A stretch of DNA of 64,000 bases from Pumilibacter muris (GTDB lineage Bacteria; Bacillota; Clostridia; Christensenellales; Pumilibacteraceae), in contig NZ_CALPCN010000002.1 of assembly GCF_943193045.1 (NCBI RefSeq), positions 310,001 through 374,000 of the forward strand. Reading direction: 5' to 3'. Below are positions 1 through 9,367 of this stretch, piece after piece; the first letter of the stretch is position 1; each line of letters begins with the position of its first letter. The position numbers were made by a program, and so were the translations under genes. The notes beneath the pieces were generated by a model that saw only the letters and a list, made by a program, of their open reading frames with translations, had not been told where the DNA came from and ran no database searches.

Positions 1-898
1 CGCCCGAACTCGAAAGCGGATACAATAAGCTCTTAATCCGTATGCCGTTAGCCGTTATTTGATTCAGCGGCAAGTCGAGCGTCGCGCCTTTGGGGTTGGG
101 GAAATTCATTATGCAACTGTACAGCCCCTCCGAGTTCGGAAGCACATAGTAGTAGTGCGGAAGCATATACCAATTTTCGCCGCCGTCGGTGGTGTATTCC
201 ACGCTTATGTTCGAGGGGAATATTTGCACGTCGGACGGGAATTTTATTTCGAGAGTGTCGAGAGTATAATAACCGTCGAACAAATATCCCACATAATCCT
301 GCGACGAAACGGAATCCGACACCGCGCTTTGCCAACGCGTAGAGTTGTCGCCGTCGGCAATTTTCGCCGCAGAATGAGCGTTGTCAGAATTTGCGGAACT
401 TATAGCGCTTACGCCCGTAATCATGTTGCCCGCATAATCGTCGCCCGTCACGGTAAGAGTTTGTTCTTCCGTCCAACCGTATAGCTTACCCACTCCCAAA
501 TTAACGGCGCAAGCTTTTAATTTGTATGAACCCGCCTTTTTATAGGTGTGGTAAACTTCGCCCATAACCTTGTGGTCGTCGTTGTACACATACGGACCGT
601 TATAACTCCACGTTCCGTCGCCCCAGTCCACAATGTAGTAGTTGTAATTTTCGAGGTCTATATCGGGCATAACGTAGGCAGTGAGTTCTGCTCCCGTTTT
701 TGCCGCCGAAGCGGGCGGAATAACCAAATTTACGTTGGAGCCCGTTTTTTGCGCGTTTTTCGTTTGCTCGTATTCTATTTCTTTCATTGTGCCTACGTTG
801 TTTTCGTCGTTGCCGTCGTTCGGCTTTTTCATAGTGCAACTTGCGCACGAAAATATTAACATACAGCTTAAAACCGTTGCCGCAATCTTTTTAAACAT
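1..898 (-). CDS. Lipoprotein with PKD-like and discoidin-like domains, N-terminal part (runs off the window)
   Basis: The frame is open from the ATG at 898 to the window edge, so only about 299 residues of the N-terminus are seen. A lipoprotein signal peptide ends at a lipobox Cys near residue 21. A PKD-like segment with VDWGDGTWSYNGPY follows, then a discoidin (F5/8 type C) like segment with DGDNSTRWQSAV and SVEYTTDGGENW. The same order is found in the 847-residue lipoprotein at 48822-51365, which continues into a six-hairpin glycosidase domain, so this gene probably does too (inference). Its ATG overlaps the stop of the upstream gene by eight bases, and its AGGAGG ribosome binding site lies inside that gene, which implies translational coupling. 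It is the last visible gene of glycan locus B. Confidence 0.8.
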   Translation of the reverse strand, partial: MFKKIAATVLSCMLIFSCASCTMKKPNDGNDENNVGTMKEIEYEQTKNAQKTGSNVNLVIPPASAAKTGAELTAYVMPDIDLENYNYYIVDWGDGTWSYNGPYVYNDDHKVMGEVYHTYKKAGSYKLKACAVNLGVGKLYGWTEEQTLTVTGDDYAGNMITGVSAISSANSDNAHSAAKIADGDNSTRWQSAVSDSVSSQDYVGYLFDGYYTLDTLEIKFPSDVQIFPSNISVEYTTDGGENWYMLPHYYYVLPNSEGLYSCIMNFPNPKGATLDLPLNQITANGIRIKSLLYPLSSSG

Positions 899-2252
899 TT
901 TCTTTTTTCCTCCTTACTGCCACAATAACCGAAACAACGAGCAATAATCCCGCCGCCGCAACGGGCGCAACCGCGCCCGCCGACGAGCCGCAACCGCCGC
1001 TCTCTTTTTTCTCGTCGGACGCTTTCACGGTTATTTTACATTCCGCCGAGAACTCGCCGTTATAGTCTTTCACCGTAATGGTGCACTCGCCTTCGCCGAG
1101 CGCGGTAACGGTGCCGTTGTTCACCATAGCCACTTTGTTGTTTGAACTGCTCCACCGAAAACCCAAATTTTCGGCGTCGTCGGGTGTTATTCCCGCGCTC
1201 AAATAAAGTTTTTCACCCACGTTTATTTCGCCATTATTTTGAGAAAGAGTTATTCCGCTGAGCACAGGCTTGGTTTCGGTAACGGTAACGCGAACAGCCG
1301 CGCGGAATCCGCCGTCTTCGGTAATGGCGTAAATTTCGGTTGAGCCCGCTTTTAAGGCGTGAATATTGCCGAGCAAGTCGCAAGTTGCTATGTCGGGATT
1401 CTCCGAACAAAAACGCACGTTTTTGTTCGCGGCGTTCTCGGGTAGCACTGCGTAGTCGAACTTTTTACTCTCGCCGCCAACCTCCATTTCCGCGCTGTCG
1501 TTCAAAACGGTGATTTGCTCGGTTAGAACCGCACTTTGGAAAGCGATTCGGTTTCCGCGAGCGTCGAGGCTGTAAATTTCAACGTTGCCGCTAAACGAAC
1601 CGGCGGCATTCGCGGTAAAAAGCCCCAACCTGCCGTAGCCTATAAGTTCTTCGGGAACTTCGGTTTCCAATTTCAGCTCGCCGTCTACAAAACACTTTAT
1701 ATAGTCGGCGCACACAACAAGCTTTAACGCGTAGTAACCGCCGTCTTGCGAATCGCCTTTCGCCGCAAATTTCGCCGACGTTTTCTTTGCCGTTAGCGTG
1801 CTTCCTTTAAGTTCGACGCAAGGGTCGGGCAAAAAGTAGAGAGCGTTCCCGTCGGCAATGTGGCGCTGTTTTACGTCCTTTTTACCGAATATAATTCCCG
1901 TAAGTCCCCTTTGCCCGTATTTAACGCGCGCGTCGAGTTCGAAATAGCGAAGATAGCAATCGTTAAAATAAAGCGCCGCATAATTTCCTTCAACGTCCGC
2001 AGTTTCGGTGTCGTTCTTGCGCGTAACGGTTGAGCCGCTCTGAGTCCAGTGCGAAGAAGCTTTCTCCACAGCGCCCTTGCCTCCGCTCGGCACAAACGAC
2101 GCGACCGCGTTTTCGAAAAAGCTTTCGTTCGATAAATCGATAACGTAAGGCGCAACGCTTTCGTCCGTTTGAGCGCTTGCGAGAACCGCAGTTCCCATTA
2201 GCGCCACAGCGGCAACGCAAAGCGCCGCAATAATGGTTTTAAATTTTTTCAT
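891..2252 (-). CDS. Secreted surface protein: concanavalin-like domain, two bacterial Ig-like domains, GC-type C-terminal tail
   Basis: 453 residues. A signal peptide with cleavage after ASA is followed by a lectin/glucanase-like (LamG or DUF1080-like) region at about 55-230. Two Big_2-like Ig domains lie at about 245-330 and 330-410; both carry the VGE...F.W.S.N pattern. The protein ends in Ser-Gly-Gly-Cys-Gly, a hydrophobic span of about 20 residues, and RRKKENV. This tail recurs in four other proteins of the window and probably anchors or sorts the protein to the cell surface (inference). It lies directly downstream of the binding-protein gene of locus B, as 51495-53662 does in locus A. 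A strong AAGGAGG precedes the start. Its ligand is unknown; a carbohydrate is likely from context. Confidence 0.8.
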   Translation of the reverse strand: MKKFKTIIAALCVAAVALMGTAVLASAQTDESVAPYVIDLSNESFFENAVASFVPSGGKGAVEKASSHWTQSGSTVTRKNDTETADVEGNYAALYFNDCYLRYFELDARVKYGQRGLTGIIFGKKDVKQRHIADGNALYFLPDPCVELKGSTLTAKKTSAKFAAKGDSQDGGYYALKLVVCADYIKCFVDGELKLETEVPEELIGYGRLGLFTANAAGSFSGNVEIYSLDARGNRIAFQSAVLTEQITVLNDSAEMEVGGESKKFDYAVLPENAANKNVRFCSENPDIATCDLLGNIHALKAGSTEIYAITEDGGFRAAVRVTVTETKPVLSGITLSQNNGEINVGEKLYLSAGITPDDAENLGFRWSSSNNKVAMVNNGTVTALGEGECTITVKDYNGEFSAECKITVKASDEKKESGGCGSSAGAVAPVAAAGLLLVVSVIVAVRRKKENV

Positions 2253-2276
2253 TTACAGTTATAACCTCCTTAACAT

Positions 2277-2310
2277 AGCGCGGTTTTCGGCGCCTTCGCG
2301 CAGCCGCGCT
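2277..2310 (-). other. Stem-loop between binding-protein gene and surface gene
   Basis: AGCGCGG at 2277-2283 pairs with CCGCGCT at 2304-2310. No U-tract follows on the minus strand, so it is more likely an mRNA-stabilising or partial-termination hairpin after the highly expressed binding-protein gene. A similarly placed hairpin exists at 53697-53730 in the paralogous locus. Confidence 0.4.
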
Positions 2311-2343
2311 CTTACTTTCGGAAAACCTACTTTAACCGCGTTT

Positions 2344-4059
2344 TCAGGCAATCCAACCGTAGCTTTTAAACTGACGAGCCGCCTCTTTCAAAAGGGCGTC
2401 GCCGCCGCTCTTTTTCCAATCCGCCATAAAATTATTGTATAAAGTTTGCAAATCCTGAGGCGAAGAGCTTCTTGTGTTTGTAACGTAGTTATATTCGAAA
2501 GCCTGCATCTTTTTGGTGAGCGACGCCACCGTAGACGTGTCGAGCTTTAAAACGGAACCGTATTGCAATCTGCGCGGGTATTCCGCAGTTGTGGCATCGT
2601 GCTCTATAACCTTGTTTACTATTTTGGTAACTTCTTTGTCGGTAGTGCCTTGCACAACGCCGTCGTCTTTCGAGCGGAAAAACATTCCCCAGTCCCAAGC
2701 GCCGGGATATTGCGAACGGTACGAGCGCTCCGAAACACCCTCGTCGCCGGTGTAAATATAAACTTGCGAAGAACCCTCAATTTCGCTGAACGACAGAGAG
2801 CTTTCTATTCCCACTCCCCAACGAAGAGCGTCGTATGCGGCCGAACGGTTATAGGTGGTGTTTCCCTCGTCGTCGGTTGTTTTGGTCATGGCGAGGTCGT
2901 TTAATAATTTTACTATTTTTTGCATTTTTTGCTCGTCGTTGGCGGCTTTAACCGAAACGGTGATAATAGTTCCCAAAAAGCCGTCGGACGGTTGGAACCC
3001 GCCGTAAACTCTTCCGCCCGCTTTGGGCACGGGATACGTTTTCCACCATTCGGTGGTGTCAACTATGTCGCCCGTAGACGGGTCTTTGATTTCGTTGCGG
3101 TTGTGGTAGCTTTGGGTACTCTCGCTTATTTCTCCCGTGTACCACTCTATTCCTATTTTGCCTGAGGTTGAGGTTTTCTGCGATGCGTTTTGATAATACC
3201 AATTAGGTTCAATCAATTTTTCGAGCACAAGAGTGCGAATGAAATCGAGCATGAGTTTTTCGGTGCCGTCGGTTATTCCGAAATCCACGTTTCCTTTGTC
3301 GTCGAAATAAATTCCCCAAGGAAGTTGGCACACAGCACCGTACATTAAAGGAATCCACGTTCCCAAAACGCCGAAATCTTTTTGCTCGCCCGCCGTAGAA
3401 AATCCGAAACAGGTAAGATTATTTTGGTCGGAGTTTTTAGCCGTTTTTATCCACCGCGCAAATTCCAACAGAGCGTCGGGGGAATCGGGCATCCACCCTT
3501 CTCCGTCGGGCGTTTGCCTGAATTCGTTCGCCCAGTCCTCACGAATTTTAAGCGACCATGCGGGCGGGTCGGGCAAAGTCCAAAGCGCGGTAAGCCCGCC
3601 GTTTTCGGTAAGCATCAGTTTAGCTATCGAATCCTCGCCGGGTCGGTCGGCGTCGGGCGTGTTTACAATGGTTTTAAAGTTAGGCATGGAATCAAGGTAC
3701 GGCGTCCAATCGTTTATCAACACTCCTTGATTGTAAATGGTACGAAACGAGTCTATGCTCTCGAACGCCACAATGTCGGGCATATCGTCGGTGTTCGAGA
3801 ATTTGAGCTGCGCCGTAGTGGAAAAGTCGCTCGCCGCTATAAGCGTAACGTCGAGCCCGTAGTTATCCTGTATATACTTTTTGTACGGGTCGGCGTCGGT
3901 AGTTGCGGTACCCACCGCAGCAGTTGTTAAAATAGTTACTTTGTTCGACGAACTGACCCCTCCCACTATTTTCGCGTCTTTGCATCCCGCGAACGAGAAC
4001 ACGCTCGCACACATTACGAGAGCCATAAAAGCAAAGCTCATCCGCTTGAACATTTTCAT
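2344..4059 (-). CDS. Extracellular solute-binding lipoprotein of a CUT1 sugar ABC transporter (LplA/YtcQ-like)
   Basis: 571 residues. The lipoprotein signal peptide ends at lipobox FAGC with Cys26. The mature part matches family 1 solute-binding proteins of the LplA/YtcQ type, with features such as KKYIQDNYGLDV, LINDWTPYLDSMPN and WSLKIREDWANEF. Such proteins capture oligosaccharides outside the membrane for two-permease importers whose ATPase is encoded elsewhere (MsmX-type), which fits the absence of an ATPase gene here. A strong AGGAGG ribosome binding site precedes the ATG, and the two permease genes lie immediately upstream. It is paralogous to 53741-55402. The substrate is not visible; an oligosaccharide containing rhamnose is inferred from the neighbouring GH78-type enzyme. 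Confidence 0.9.
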   Translation of the reverse strand: MKMFKRMSFAFMALVMCASVFSFAGCKDAKIVGGVSSSNKVTILTTAAVGTATTDADPYKKYIQDNYGLDVTLIAASDFSTTAQLKFSNTDDMPDIVAFESIDSFRTIYNQGVLINDWTPYLDSMPNFKTIVNTPDADRPGEDSIAKLMLTENGGLTALWTLPDPPAWSLKIREDWANEFRQTPDGEGWMPDSPDALLEFARWIKTAKNSDQNNLTCFGFSTAGEQKDFGVLGTWIPLMYGAVCQLPWGIYFDDKGNVDFGITDGTEKLMLDFIRTLVLEKLIEPNWYYQNASQKTSTSGKIGIEWYTGEISESTQSYHNRNEIKDPSTGDIVDTTEWWKTYPVPKAGGRVYGGFQPSDGFLGTIITVSVKAANDEQKMQKIVKLLNDLAMTKTTDDEGNTTYNRSAAYDALRWGVGIESSLSFSEIEGSSQVYIYTGDEGVSERSYRSQYPGAWDWGMFFRSKDDGVVQGTTDKEVTKIVNKVIEHDATTAEYPRRLQYGSVLKLDTSTVASLTKKMQAFEYNYVTNTRSSSPQDLQTLYNNFMADWKKSGGDALLKEAARQFKSYGWIA

Positions 4060-4092
4060 TTTCCTTAGTCCTCCTAAAAATATTTTATAATT

Positions 4093-4974
4093 TCAGCCTT
4101 TAACCGCGCCGAGAAATACGCCGTCTTTAAAGAATTTTTGAAAGAACGGGTAAATGCACAGTATGGGCAAAAATCCCACTATGGTGAGCGCCATTCTCTG
4201 CGTTAGTTGAGAAACGCCGCCCGTGCCGATTATAACCGAAGAATCGATTTGCGAAAGATTATTGAAGTTTATCATTATGTAGTATTGAAGCGTCCAAAGC
4301 GCGGAATGAGCTTGGTCTATGTAAATCATCACGTCGAACCAGTTGTTCCAGTGAGTTACCATTGTGAACAAGCCGATAGACGCCACAACGGGAGTGGAAA
4401 GCGGCAAAACTATTTTCAAAAACAGTTTTATCTCGCCGGTGCCGTCTACAATAGCCGCTTCTTCTATTTCTTTGGGAAGCCCGGTGAAAAACTGCTTAAA
4501 AACCAAAATGTTCCACGCGCTCACAATGTTCGGGAGTATCATAGACCAAAAATTGTTGAGTAGGTGCAATTCCTTTATAACAAGATAGTTCGGAATAAGT
4601 CCGCCCGAAAAGAAAATAGTGAACAGCAACAAATATATGTATTTGTTTTTGCCGGGAAAGTCTCTGCGCGAAAGAACGTAGCCCACAAGCGCGTTTACGG
4701 CAACCGACGTAACCGTGCCCACCGCAGTGCGCAAAAACGACATTCCGAGCGCTTTAAGAACGTAGCTTCCCACGCCGAAAATTTTTCTGTACGCGATAAA
4801 CGTCGGGCGCGTGGGAAACAGTATCAAAAGTCCGTTTTTGCTCGTCCATTCCGCTTCGCTGCAAAGCGACACTCCGAGCGTGTACAAAAGCGGATACAGG
4901 CACATCAGCGCGAGCAAAGCCGCCAAAGTTATACAAACGGCTTCGAATATTTTTTCTCCTTTTCCTCTAACCAT
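4093..4974 (-). CDS. Carbohydrate ABC transporter permease (LplC/YtcP-like)
   Basis: 293 residues with six predicted membrane segments and the permease EAA loop (EEAAIVDGTGEIKLFLKIVLP), the ATPase contact site. The N-terminal pattern LMCLYPLLYTLGVSLCSEAEW and the C-terminal KFFKDGVFLGAVKG are typical of the LplC/YtcP branch of CUT1 permeases. AAGGAGG lies seven bases before the ATG. The gene sits between the other permease gene (4987-6453, gap 12 bases) and the binding-protein gene. Its paralogue in locus A is 55433-56320. Confidence 0.92.
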   Translation of the reverse strand: MVRGKGEKIFEAVCITLAALLALMCLYPLLYTLGVSLCSEAEWTSKNGLLILFPTRPTFIAYRKIFGVGSYVLKALGMSFLRTAVGTVTSVAVNALVGYVLSRRDFPGKNKYIYLLLFTIFFSGGLIPNYLVIKELHLLNNFWSMILPNIVSAWNILVFKQFFTGLPKEIEEAAIVDGTGEIKLFLKIVLPLSTPVVASIGLFTMVTHWNNWFDVMIYIDQAHSALWTLQYYIMINFNNLSQIDSSVIIGTGGVSQLTQRMALTIVGFLPILCIYPFFQKFFKDGVFLGAVKG

Positions 4975-4986
4975 GCCGCCGCCTCC

Positions 4987-6453
4987 TTACCAAGCGCCTA
5001 TCCCGACGGTTTTTTGCGACAACTTGTGAGCGCCCACAACCATGCCGAAACCTATTACCGACTGCACGAACGACACCGCTCCGCTAAGCCCGTATTTGAG
5101 CTCTTGCAACCCTTCCCAATAAAGCCAAGTGTCTATAACGAGCGCTTTGTTCTCTTTAACCGCGCTTGTTGCGAAAATGAGTATTTGTTCGCCGCCCGCG
5201 CCTTTTAATAGGTTTCCGACAGCCATAATAACTTGATACACGAGCATAGGAATAACGCTCGGAAGGGTTATGTGCCACAGTTTTTTAAAAAAGCCCGCGC
5301 CGTCTATACTCGCCGCCTCGAACAGCGAACGGTCTATTCCCATAAGGCTTGCGGTGTATAAAATCGTTCCCCAGCCCACCTCTTTCCAAATGGACGAAAG
5401 AATCATATTCGTATAAAATAAGTCTTTGCGCGAAAGAAAGTCTATCGGCGTGCCGTGAAACACGTTCGTTATAACGTTGTTAATAACTCCGTTCGGCATC
5501 AAGAACGCCGATATAATCGCATAAATAACCACCCAACTGAAAAAGTGCGGAATGTATACTATAGTTTGAACCGCCGCCTTATATTTTTTGGAAGTGATAT
5601 GGTAGAACACAAGTGCGAACACTACCGACGGAATAGTGCCCGCAAGCAACCGCAAAAAACTCAAATAAACGGTTTGCCATATAACGGTAAGCATTTGCCT
5701 GTCGGAAAATATATATTTAAAGTTGCTCAGTCCTACCCAGTCGCTACCCCAAATGCCTGTGCTAAGCGTGTAATCTTTAAAGGCGAGCACCGTTTGCAAC
5801 AAGCTCGGATACACGTTAAAAATAAGAACGAGCACTGTGGGAATTATAAGAATAACGTAGAAAACCGCAAAACGCTTAACTTTAAGCATTGTTTGCGGTT
5901 TCACAAACAACTGAACGAATCCCGCGAAAACAACGATTAGCGAAAACATCAAAAACGTGGATTTAACTTCGAAAATTCTGTAAAAACCCGTTTTCGTTCC
6001 GTTTACGTCGGTTGCGGGAATTTTGCCGCACGTTAAAAGCAAAACGTACATAACTATGCAAATTCCGCCTAACGCAAGCAAAGTATACGCAGTTATACTG
6101 TTGTCTTTTTTGAAAACGAACGAGCGGAGCACCGAAAACAAAACGCATACGAGCGGCAAAACCGTGCAAAGCCAACCGAGCAACGTGATATATGCGGGTA
6201 TATGCAAATATAAAACGGTGCCGTAGTTCATATAGCCAACGTTGCCGCCGTAAAAAGAGCCGGAAAGCACGTCGGCGCCGCTTAGCTTTATGTTTATAAG
6301 GTTAAACGAATATTCCACAAACCCGCCCGCAAGAAATAGAGCGAGCGCGCAAAGTATGAGCGCCGACTGCACAACGGCTTTGCCGCGAACGCTCAACGCA
6401 TATCCGTCGCGCTTTTTGATTTTTTTGTTTTCTTCAACAGCTTCCGCAACCAT
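4987..6453 (-). CDS. Carbohydrate ABC transporter permease (LplB/YteP-like) with an extra N-terminal membrane domain
   Basis: 488 residues. The C-terminal 300 or so residues match LplB/YteP permeases: YPSLLQTVLAFKDYTL, IWGSDWVGLSNFKYIF and an EAA loop reading FEAASIDGAGFFKKLWHITLP. Usual family length is about 300. Here roughly 190 extra N-terminal residues carry about four hydrophobic segments (near 28-48, 85-108, 122-142 and 168-188) after a charged start. The paralogue at 56466-57947 has the same extension, so it is not a mis-called start. A GGGAGGTGG ribosome binding site precedes the ATG. The role of the extension is unknown. Confidence 0.9.
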   Translation of the reverse strand: MVAEAVEENKKIKKRDGYALSVRGKAVVQSALILCALALFLAGGFVEYSFNLINIKLSGADVLSGSFYGGNVGYMNYGTVLYLHIPAYITLLGWLCTVLPLVCVLFSVLRSFVFKKDNSITAYTLLALGGICIVMYVLLLTCGKIPATDVNGTKTGFYRIFEVKSTFLMFSLIVVFAGFVQLFVKPQTMLKVKRFAVFYVILIIPTVLVLIFNVYPSLLQTVLAFKDYTLSTGIWGSDWVGLSNFKYIFSDRQMLTVIWQTVYLSFLRLLAGTIPSVVFALVFYHITSKKYKAAVQTIVYIPHFFSWVVIYAIISAFLMPNGVINNVITNVFHGTPIDFLSRKDLFYTNMILSSIWKEVGWGTILYTASLMGIDRSLFEAASIDGAGFFKKLWHITLPSVIPMLVYQVIMAVGNLLKGAGGEQILIFATSAVKENKALVIDTWLYWEGLQELKYGLSGAVSFVQSVIGFGMVVGAHKLSQKTVGIGAW

Positions 6454-6483
6454 TTTATTGCGTCCACCTCCCGTTAAAAAGTT

Positions 6484-7311
6484 TTAGCACTCTCTTTCAA
6501 CGTTTTGCTTGTATTTGTTGGGCGTGTCGCCGACAAGCTCTTTGAATTTCATGTGAAAGTATTTAAGGTCGTTGAACCCAACCATTTGCGATATTGTGGC
6601 AACCGAATAATTCGTGTTCAGTAGATAACGGCAACTCTGCTCTATTCGGTATTTGATTATATAAGCCACAACCGACGTATTTCTTTCGCGTTTGAATATG
6701 CGTTGCAAATAAGGCTTGCACACCCCGCACGCGGCGGCTACGTCGTTTACGCTTATTTGCTTGTCGTAATTTTTGTGTATGTAGTCAAGCGCAACGTCTA
6801 TGTATTCGCTCATGTATTTTTGCCTTGACTGCTCGCGGTTCGCCTTGCCTCTGCGCGACGGTTGAGCTCTGAAAAGTTCGGCAAGCAACGCGCCCGTTAA
6901 ACCGTAGGTTATTTCCTCGTACATCCAGTTTTTATTTTCGTATTCCTCTTTAATTCGGTTGATTAAATATTCTCCGTCTTTTATTTTTTCGAGAGGAACA
7001 ACCGTTTCGGGCGAAATCAAAGCGTAATTGTAGTTGTAAAAATCAAACGGGAATATTATGTTCCACACGGTGAAATCGGCGGGATTGCCGAAAGGAAAAA
7101 TGGAGTGCGACAATTCGCGGTCGGCGAGCAAAAATAAATCGCCTTGTTTCACGGGAATTTTTTTCTCGCCTATAATGTTTTCGCCCTCGCCGCTCTTAAC
7201 GTATACAAGCTCCACAAACTCGTGCGAATGAGGAACTATGGAGCCGTATCCCTCGCTTTCCACAACAACGATATTAACTTTAGAGTCGAACATTGCTATG
7301 TTAAACGACAT
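6484..7311 (-). CDS. AraC-family transcriptional regulator with N-terminal cupin domain
   Basis: 275 residues. The N-terminal 100 residues form a cupin-like sensor (PHSHEFVELVYVKSGEG). The C-terminal 100 residues carry the two helix-turn-helix motifs of AraC proteins (ISVNDVAAACGVCKPYLQRIF and the VATISQMVGFNDLKYFHMKFK region). It probably responds to a sugar released by the locus enzymes and controls the transporter operon (inference from position). Its ATG lies inside the end of the rhamnosidase gene, an 11-base overlap that suggests coupled translation. Its paralogue at 57987-58799 occupies the same position in locus A; both start with a similar M-x-FN...MF sequence, which supports this start. 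Confidence 0.9.
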   Translation of the reverse strand: MSFNIAMFDSKVNIVVVESEGYGSIVPHSHEFVELVYVKSGEGENIIGEKKIPVKQGDLFLLADRELSHSIFPFGNPADFTVWNIIFPFDFYNYNYALISPETVVPLEKIKDGEYLINRIKEEYENKNWMYEEITYGLTGALLAELFRAQPSRRGKANREQSRQKYMSEYIDVALDYIHKNYDKQISVNDVAAACGVCKPYLQRIFKRERNTSVVAYIIKYRIEQSCRYLLNTNYSVATISQMVGFNDLKYFHMKFKELVGDTPNKYKQNVEREC

Positions 7312-9367
7312 ACTCTACTTCCCGTTTTTCAAAAGTAATTTTTTCGGACGCTTCCAAAAAGTATTTCCCGCCGCATTTCCCCGTTTGAGCCGCGCGGCTT
7401 CCGTTATCGGGCGCGGGGACAAAACAATCGGGAACTTCAACGTAGCCCGCGCAATTCTCGGCATGCACGGTAAAAGTTTTTTCGTCGTATTTTAAAAACA
7501 ACTTTCCTTTGCCTACGGGCGCCGCGCAATCGAAATCAGGCAAAACGTTTAATCGGGGCGAGCATACGAAAGTTTTATAACCCGCCTCGTTAGGGCGTAT
7601 GCCGAGCAAACAGTTGAATATAAGATACACGGGATTAGCGCCCCATGCGTGGCAAAGACTTTTGCCGTAAGGTCTGCCGTACATGGCGTATTTGGCGGCG
7701 CCCTTCTCTTCGGGGTTGTATGCTTCCCAAAACGTGGTTGCGCCCTCGCCGAGCATTCCGCCCCAGTACGCTTTCATGCCGCTCAGCACCTTTTCGGGCA
7801 TGCCTATTGCGGCAAGAGTGGCTTGTTCGTAAAACTGCATATACGGAGTAGTTATTTTTTGAACTTCGTCGTTTAACAAAACTTTTTCTATTACGCTCTT
7901 TCGCTTTTCTTCGTCGAGCAAATCGAACAGCACCGCGAACATGTTTGCATAACGCGTAACGGTAAGGTCTAAAACTCCGTTTTCCCGCCTGTGCACAAAA
8001 CGCCCGTCAACCCAAAAAACTTCGAGCGTGCGGCTAAGAACCTCTTTCGCTTTATCCGCGTAAAAAGAACCGTCTTTTCCGAGTTCTTCGCAAATTGCCG
8101 AAAATCTTTTGAGCGCAATCGAAAACAGTATTTGTTCGAACGACGTTTCTCCGCGATTGTCTATTTTCGCCCAGTCTATAAACACCCAGTCTTCGGGATA
8201 GTTTTGCAAAAAGCCGTCGGCGTTCGTTCTCGAAAGCAAGAATTTAACGTATCCTTCCGCTCCGCAAAACATTTCGGCAAGAAACTCTTTATCGCCCGTG
8301 TAAAGATAATAATCGTAAAGCGACAAAATCCAGTACATGGTGTAGTCCATTATGTGGTTAATGTGCGTTTTTATGGGCTCTTTGCCTTTAAGCGCGCGCA
8401 CGGTGCGCTTAACCGCGTCGGAATCGCAAAACGTGTAGTAGTTCACAAGATAGCTTTGATACGCGTCGCCGCTCCACGACCAACGGTCGCGCTTAGCCCC
8501 GTCGAGAAAAAACTCTTTTTTACACATTCCGAGAGTGTAAACGGAAACGTCGTAAATTTTTTGAAGGAGCTTATCAGAACTATTAAACCGCCCTTTGTTT
8601 TCTTTGCCGAAAACTTCTTCCAGCGCGGTAAGTTTGCGGTAGCCGCCCGAACGAGGCACAAACGCCCACCTGAACGCCTTTGTAACGGGAGTTACAAAAC
8701 TTTCTCCCTCGCGCGTTACGACGCAATCCGTTTGCTCGCTGTGCTCAGTGTCGAGCGCCTCTTCGCGCGATTCGCCGTAAAAAATTTCGGTTTCGGCGTC
8801 TTTCGTTTCGTACAATTTCAAATACGCCGAAATTTCTTTGCCGAAGTCGTAAAGCTTGCCGCCGTTTATATCTTCTTCCGAAACGGGCTTTGTCTCTCTC
8901 GTTTTCTTAACGCGCCTGTTGGGGCTGCCGTTTATATCGAAAAACTCCCCTTGCGCCGCAGGCATAAAAACATGGTCTTGGCACGTTACGCGGAAAGAAT
9001 GAGAACCCGACTTTATTTGATTGCCGCAAACGTATATGCACGGAAGTTCCGACACGTTAGTTACGAGAATTTGCATTTCGTAAGTTCCCGCAGGCAGTCT
9101 CAATTTTCCTCCGAAATTCTTTATGTAACCCATTCCCTCAATAAAAATATTAAAATCGCCGTCTACCTTAACGGTTATTTCGTCGGGTTCGGAAAGGGTG
9201 AAATCGGCGTAAAATTTAACCGACACATAGTGGCTGTCCATTCTCCAAAACGGAGTTATAAGCACGTCGCGTTCTCTCCGTTCCGCCATGCACTTGCAAA
9301 ACAGCAAAGCTTCGTAATCGCCGGGATACCAAATCCACGCCGCTCTTTTTTCGCAGTTTTCGGTCAT
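7301..9367 (-). CDS. GH78-type alpha-L-rhamnosidase family protein
   Basis: 688 residues from the ATG at 9367, chosen because it overlaps the upstream stop as ATGA and has GGAAG upstream; an in-frame ATG at 9394 is less likely. The N-terminal 250 residues look like beta-sandwich domains and the rest like an (alpha/alpha)6 barrel. Signatures are DGAKRDRWSWSGD near residue 290, INHIMDYTMYW and GATTFWEAYNPEE, all typical of GH78 and relatives. There is no signal peptide, so it acts in the cytoplasm on imported oligosaccharides. The usual GH78 motif is DCPxRDExxGWTGD; here the acidic residue after RD is Arg, so the exact activity is uncertain. Its paralogue is 58774-60804. Confidence 0.8.
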   Translation of the reverse strand: MTENCEKRAAWIWYPGDYEALLFCKCMAERRERDVLITPFWRMDSHYVSVKFYADFTLSEPDEITVKVDGDFNIFIEGMGYIKNFGGKLRLPAGTYEMQILVTNVSELPCIYVCGNQIKSGSHSFRVTCQDHVFMPAAQGEFFDINGSPNRRVKKTRETKPVSEEDINGGKLYDFGKEISAYLKLYETKDAETEIFYGESREEALDTEHSEQTDCVVTREGESFVTPVTKAFRWAFVPRSGGYRKLTALEEVFGKENKGRFNSSDKLLQKIYDVSVYTLGMCKKEFFLDGAKRDRWSWSGDAYQSYLVNYYTFCDSDAVKRTVRALKGKEPIKTHINHIMDYTMYWILSLYDYYLYTGDKEFLAEMFCGAEGYVKFLLSRTNADGFLQNYPEDWVFIDWAKIDNRGETSFEQILFSIALKRFSAICEELGKDGSFYADKAKEVLSRTLEVFWVDGRFVHRRENGVLDLTVTRYANMFAVLFDLLDEEKRKSVIEKVLLNDEVQKITTPYMQFYEQATLAAIGMPEKVLSGMKAYWGGMLGEGATTFWEAYNPEEKGAAKYAMYGRPYGKSLCHAWGANPVYLIFNCLLGIRPNEAGYKTFVCSPRLNVLPDFDCAAPVGKGKLFLKYDEKTFTVHAENCAGYVEVPDCFVPAPDNGSRAAQTGKCGGKYFLEASEKITFEKREVEYVV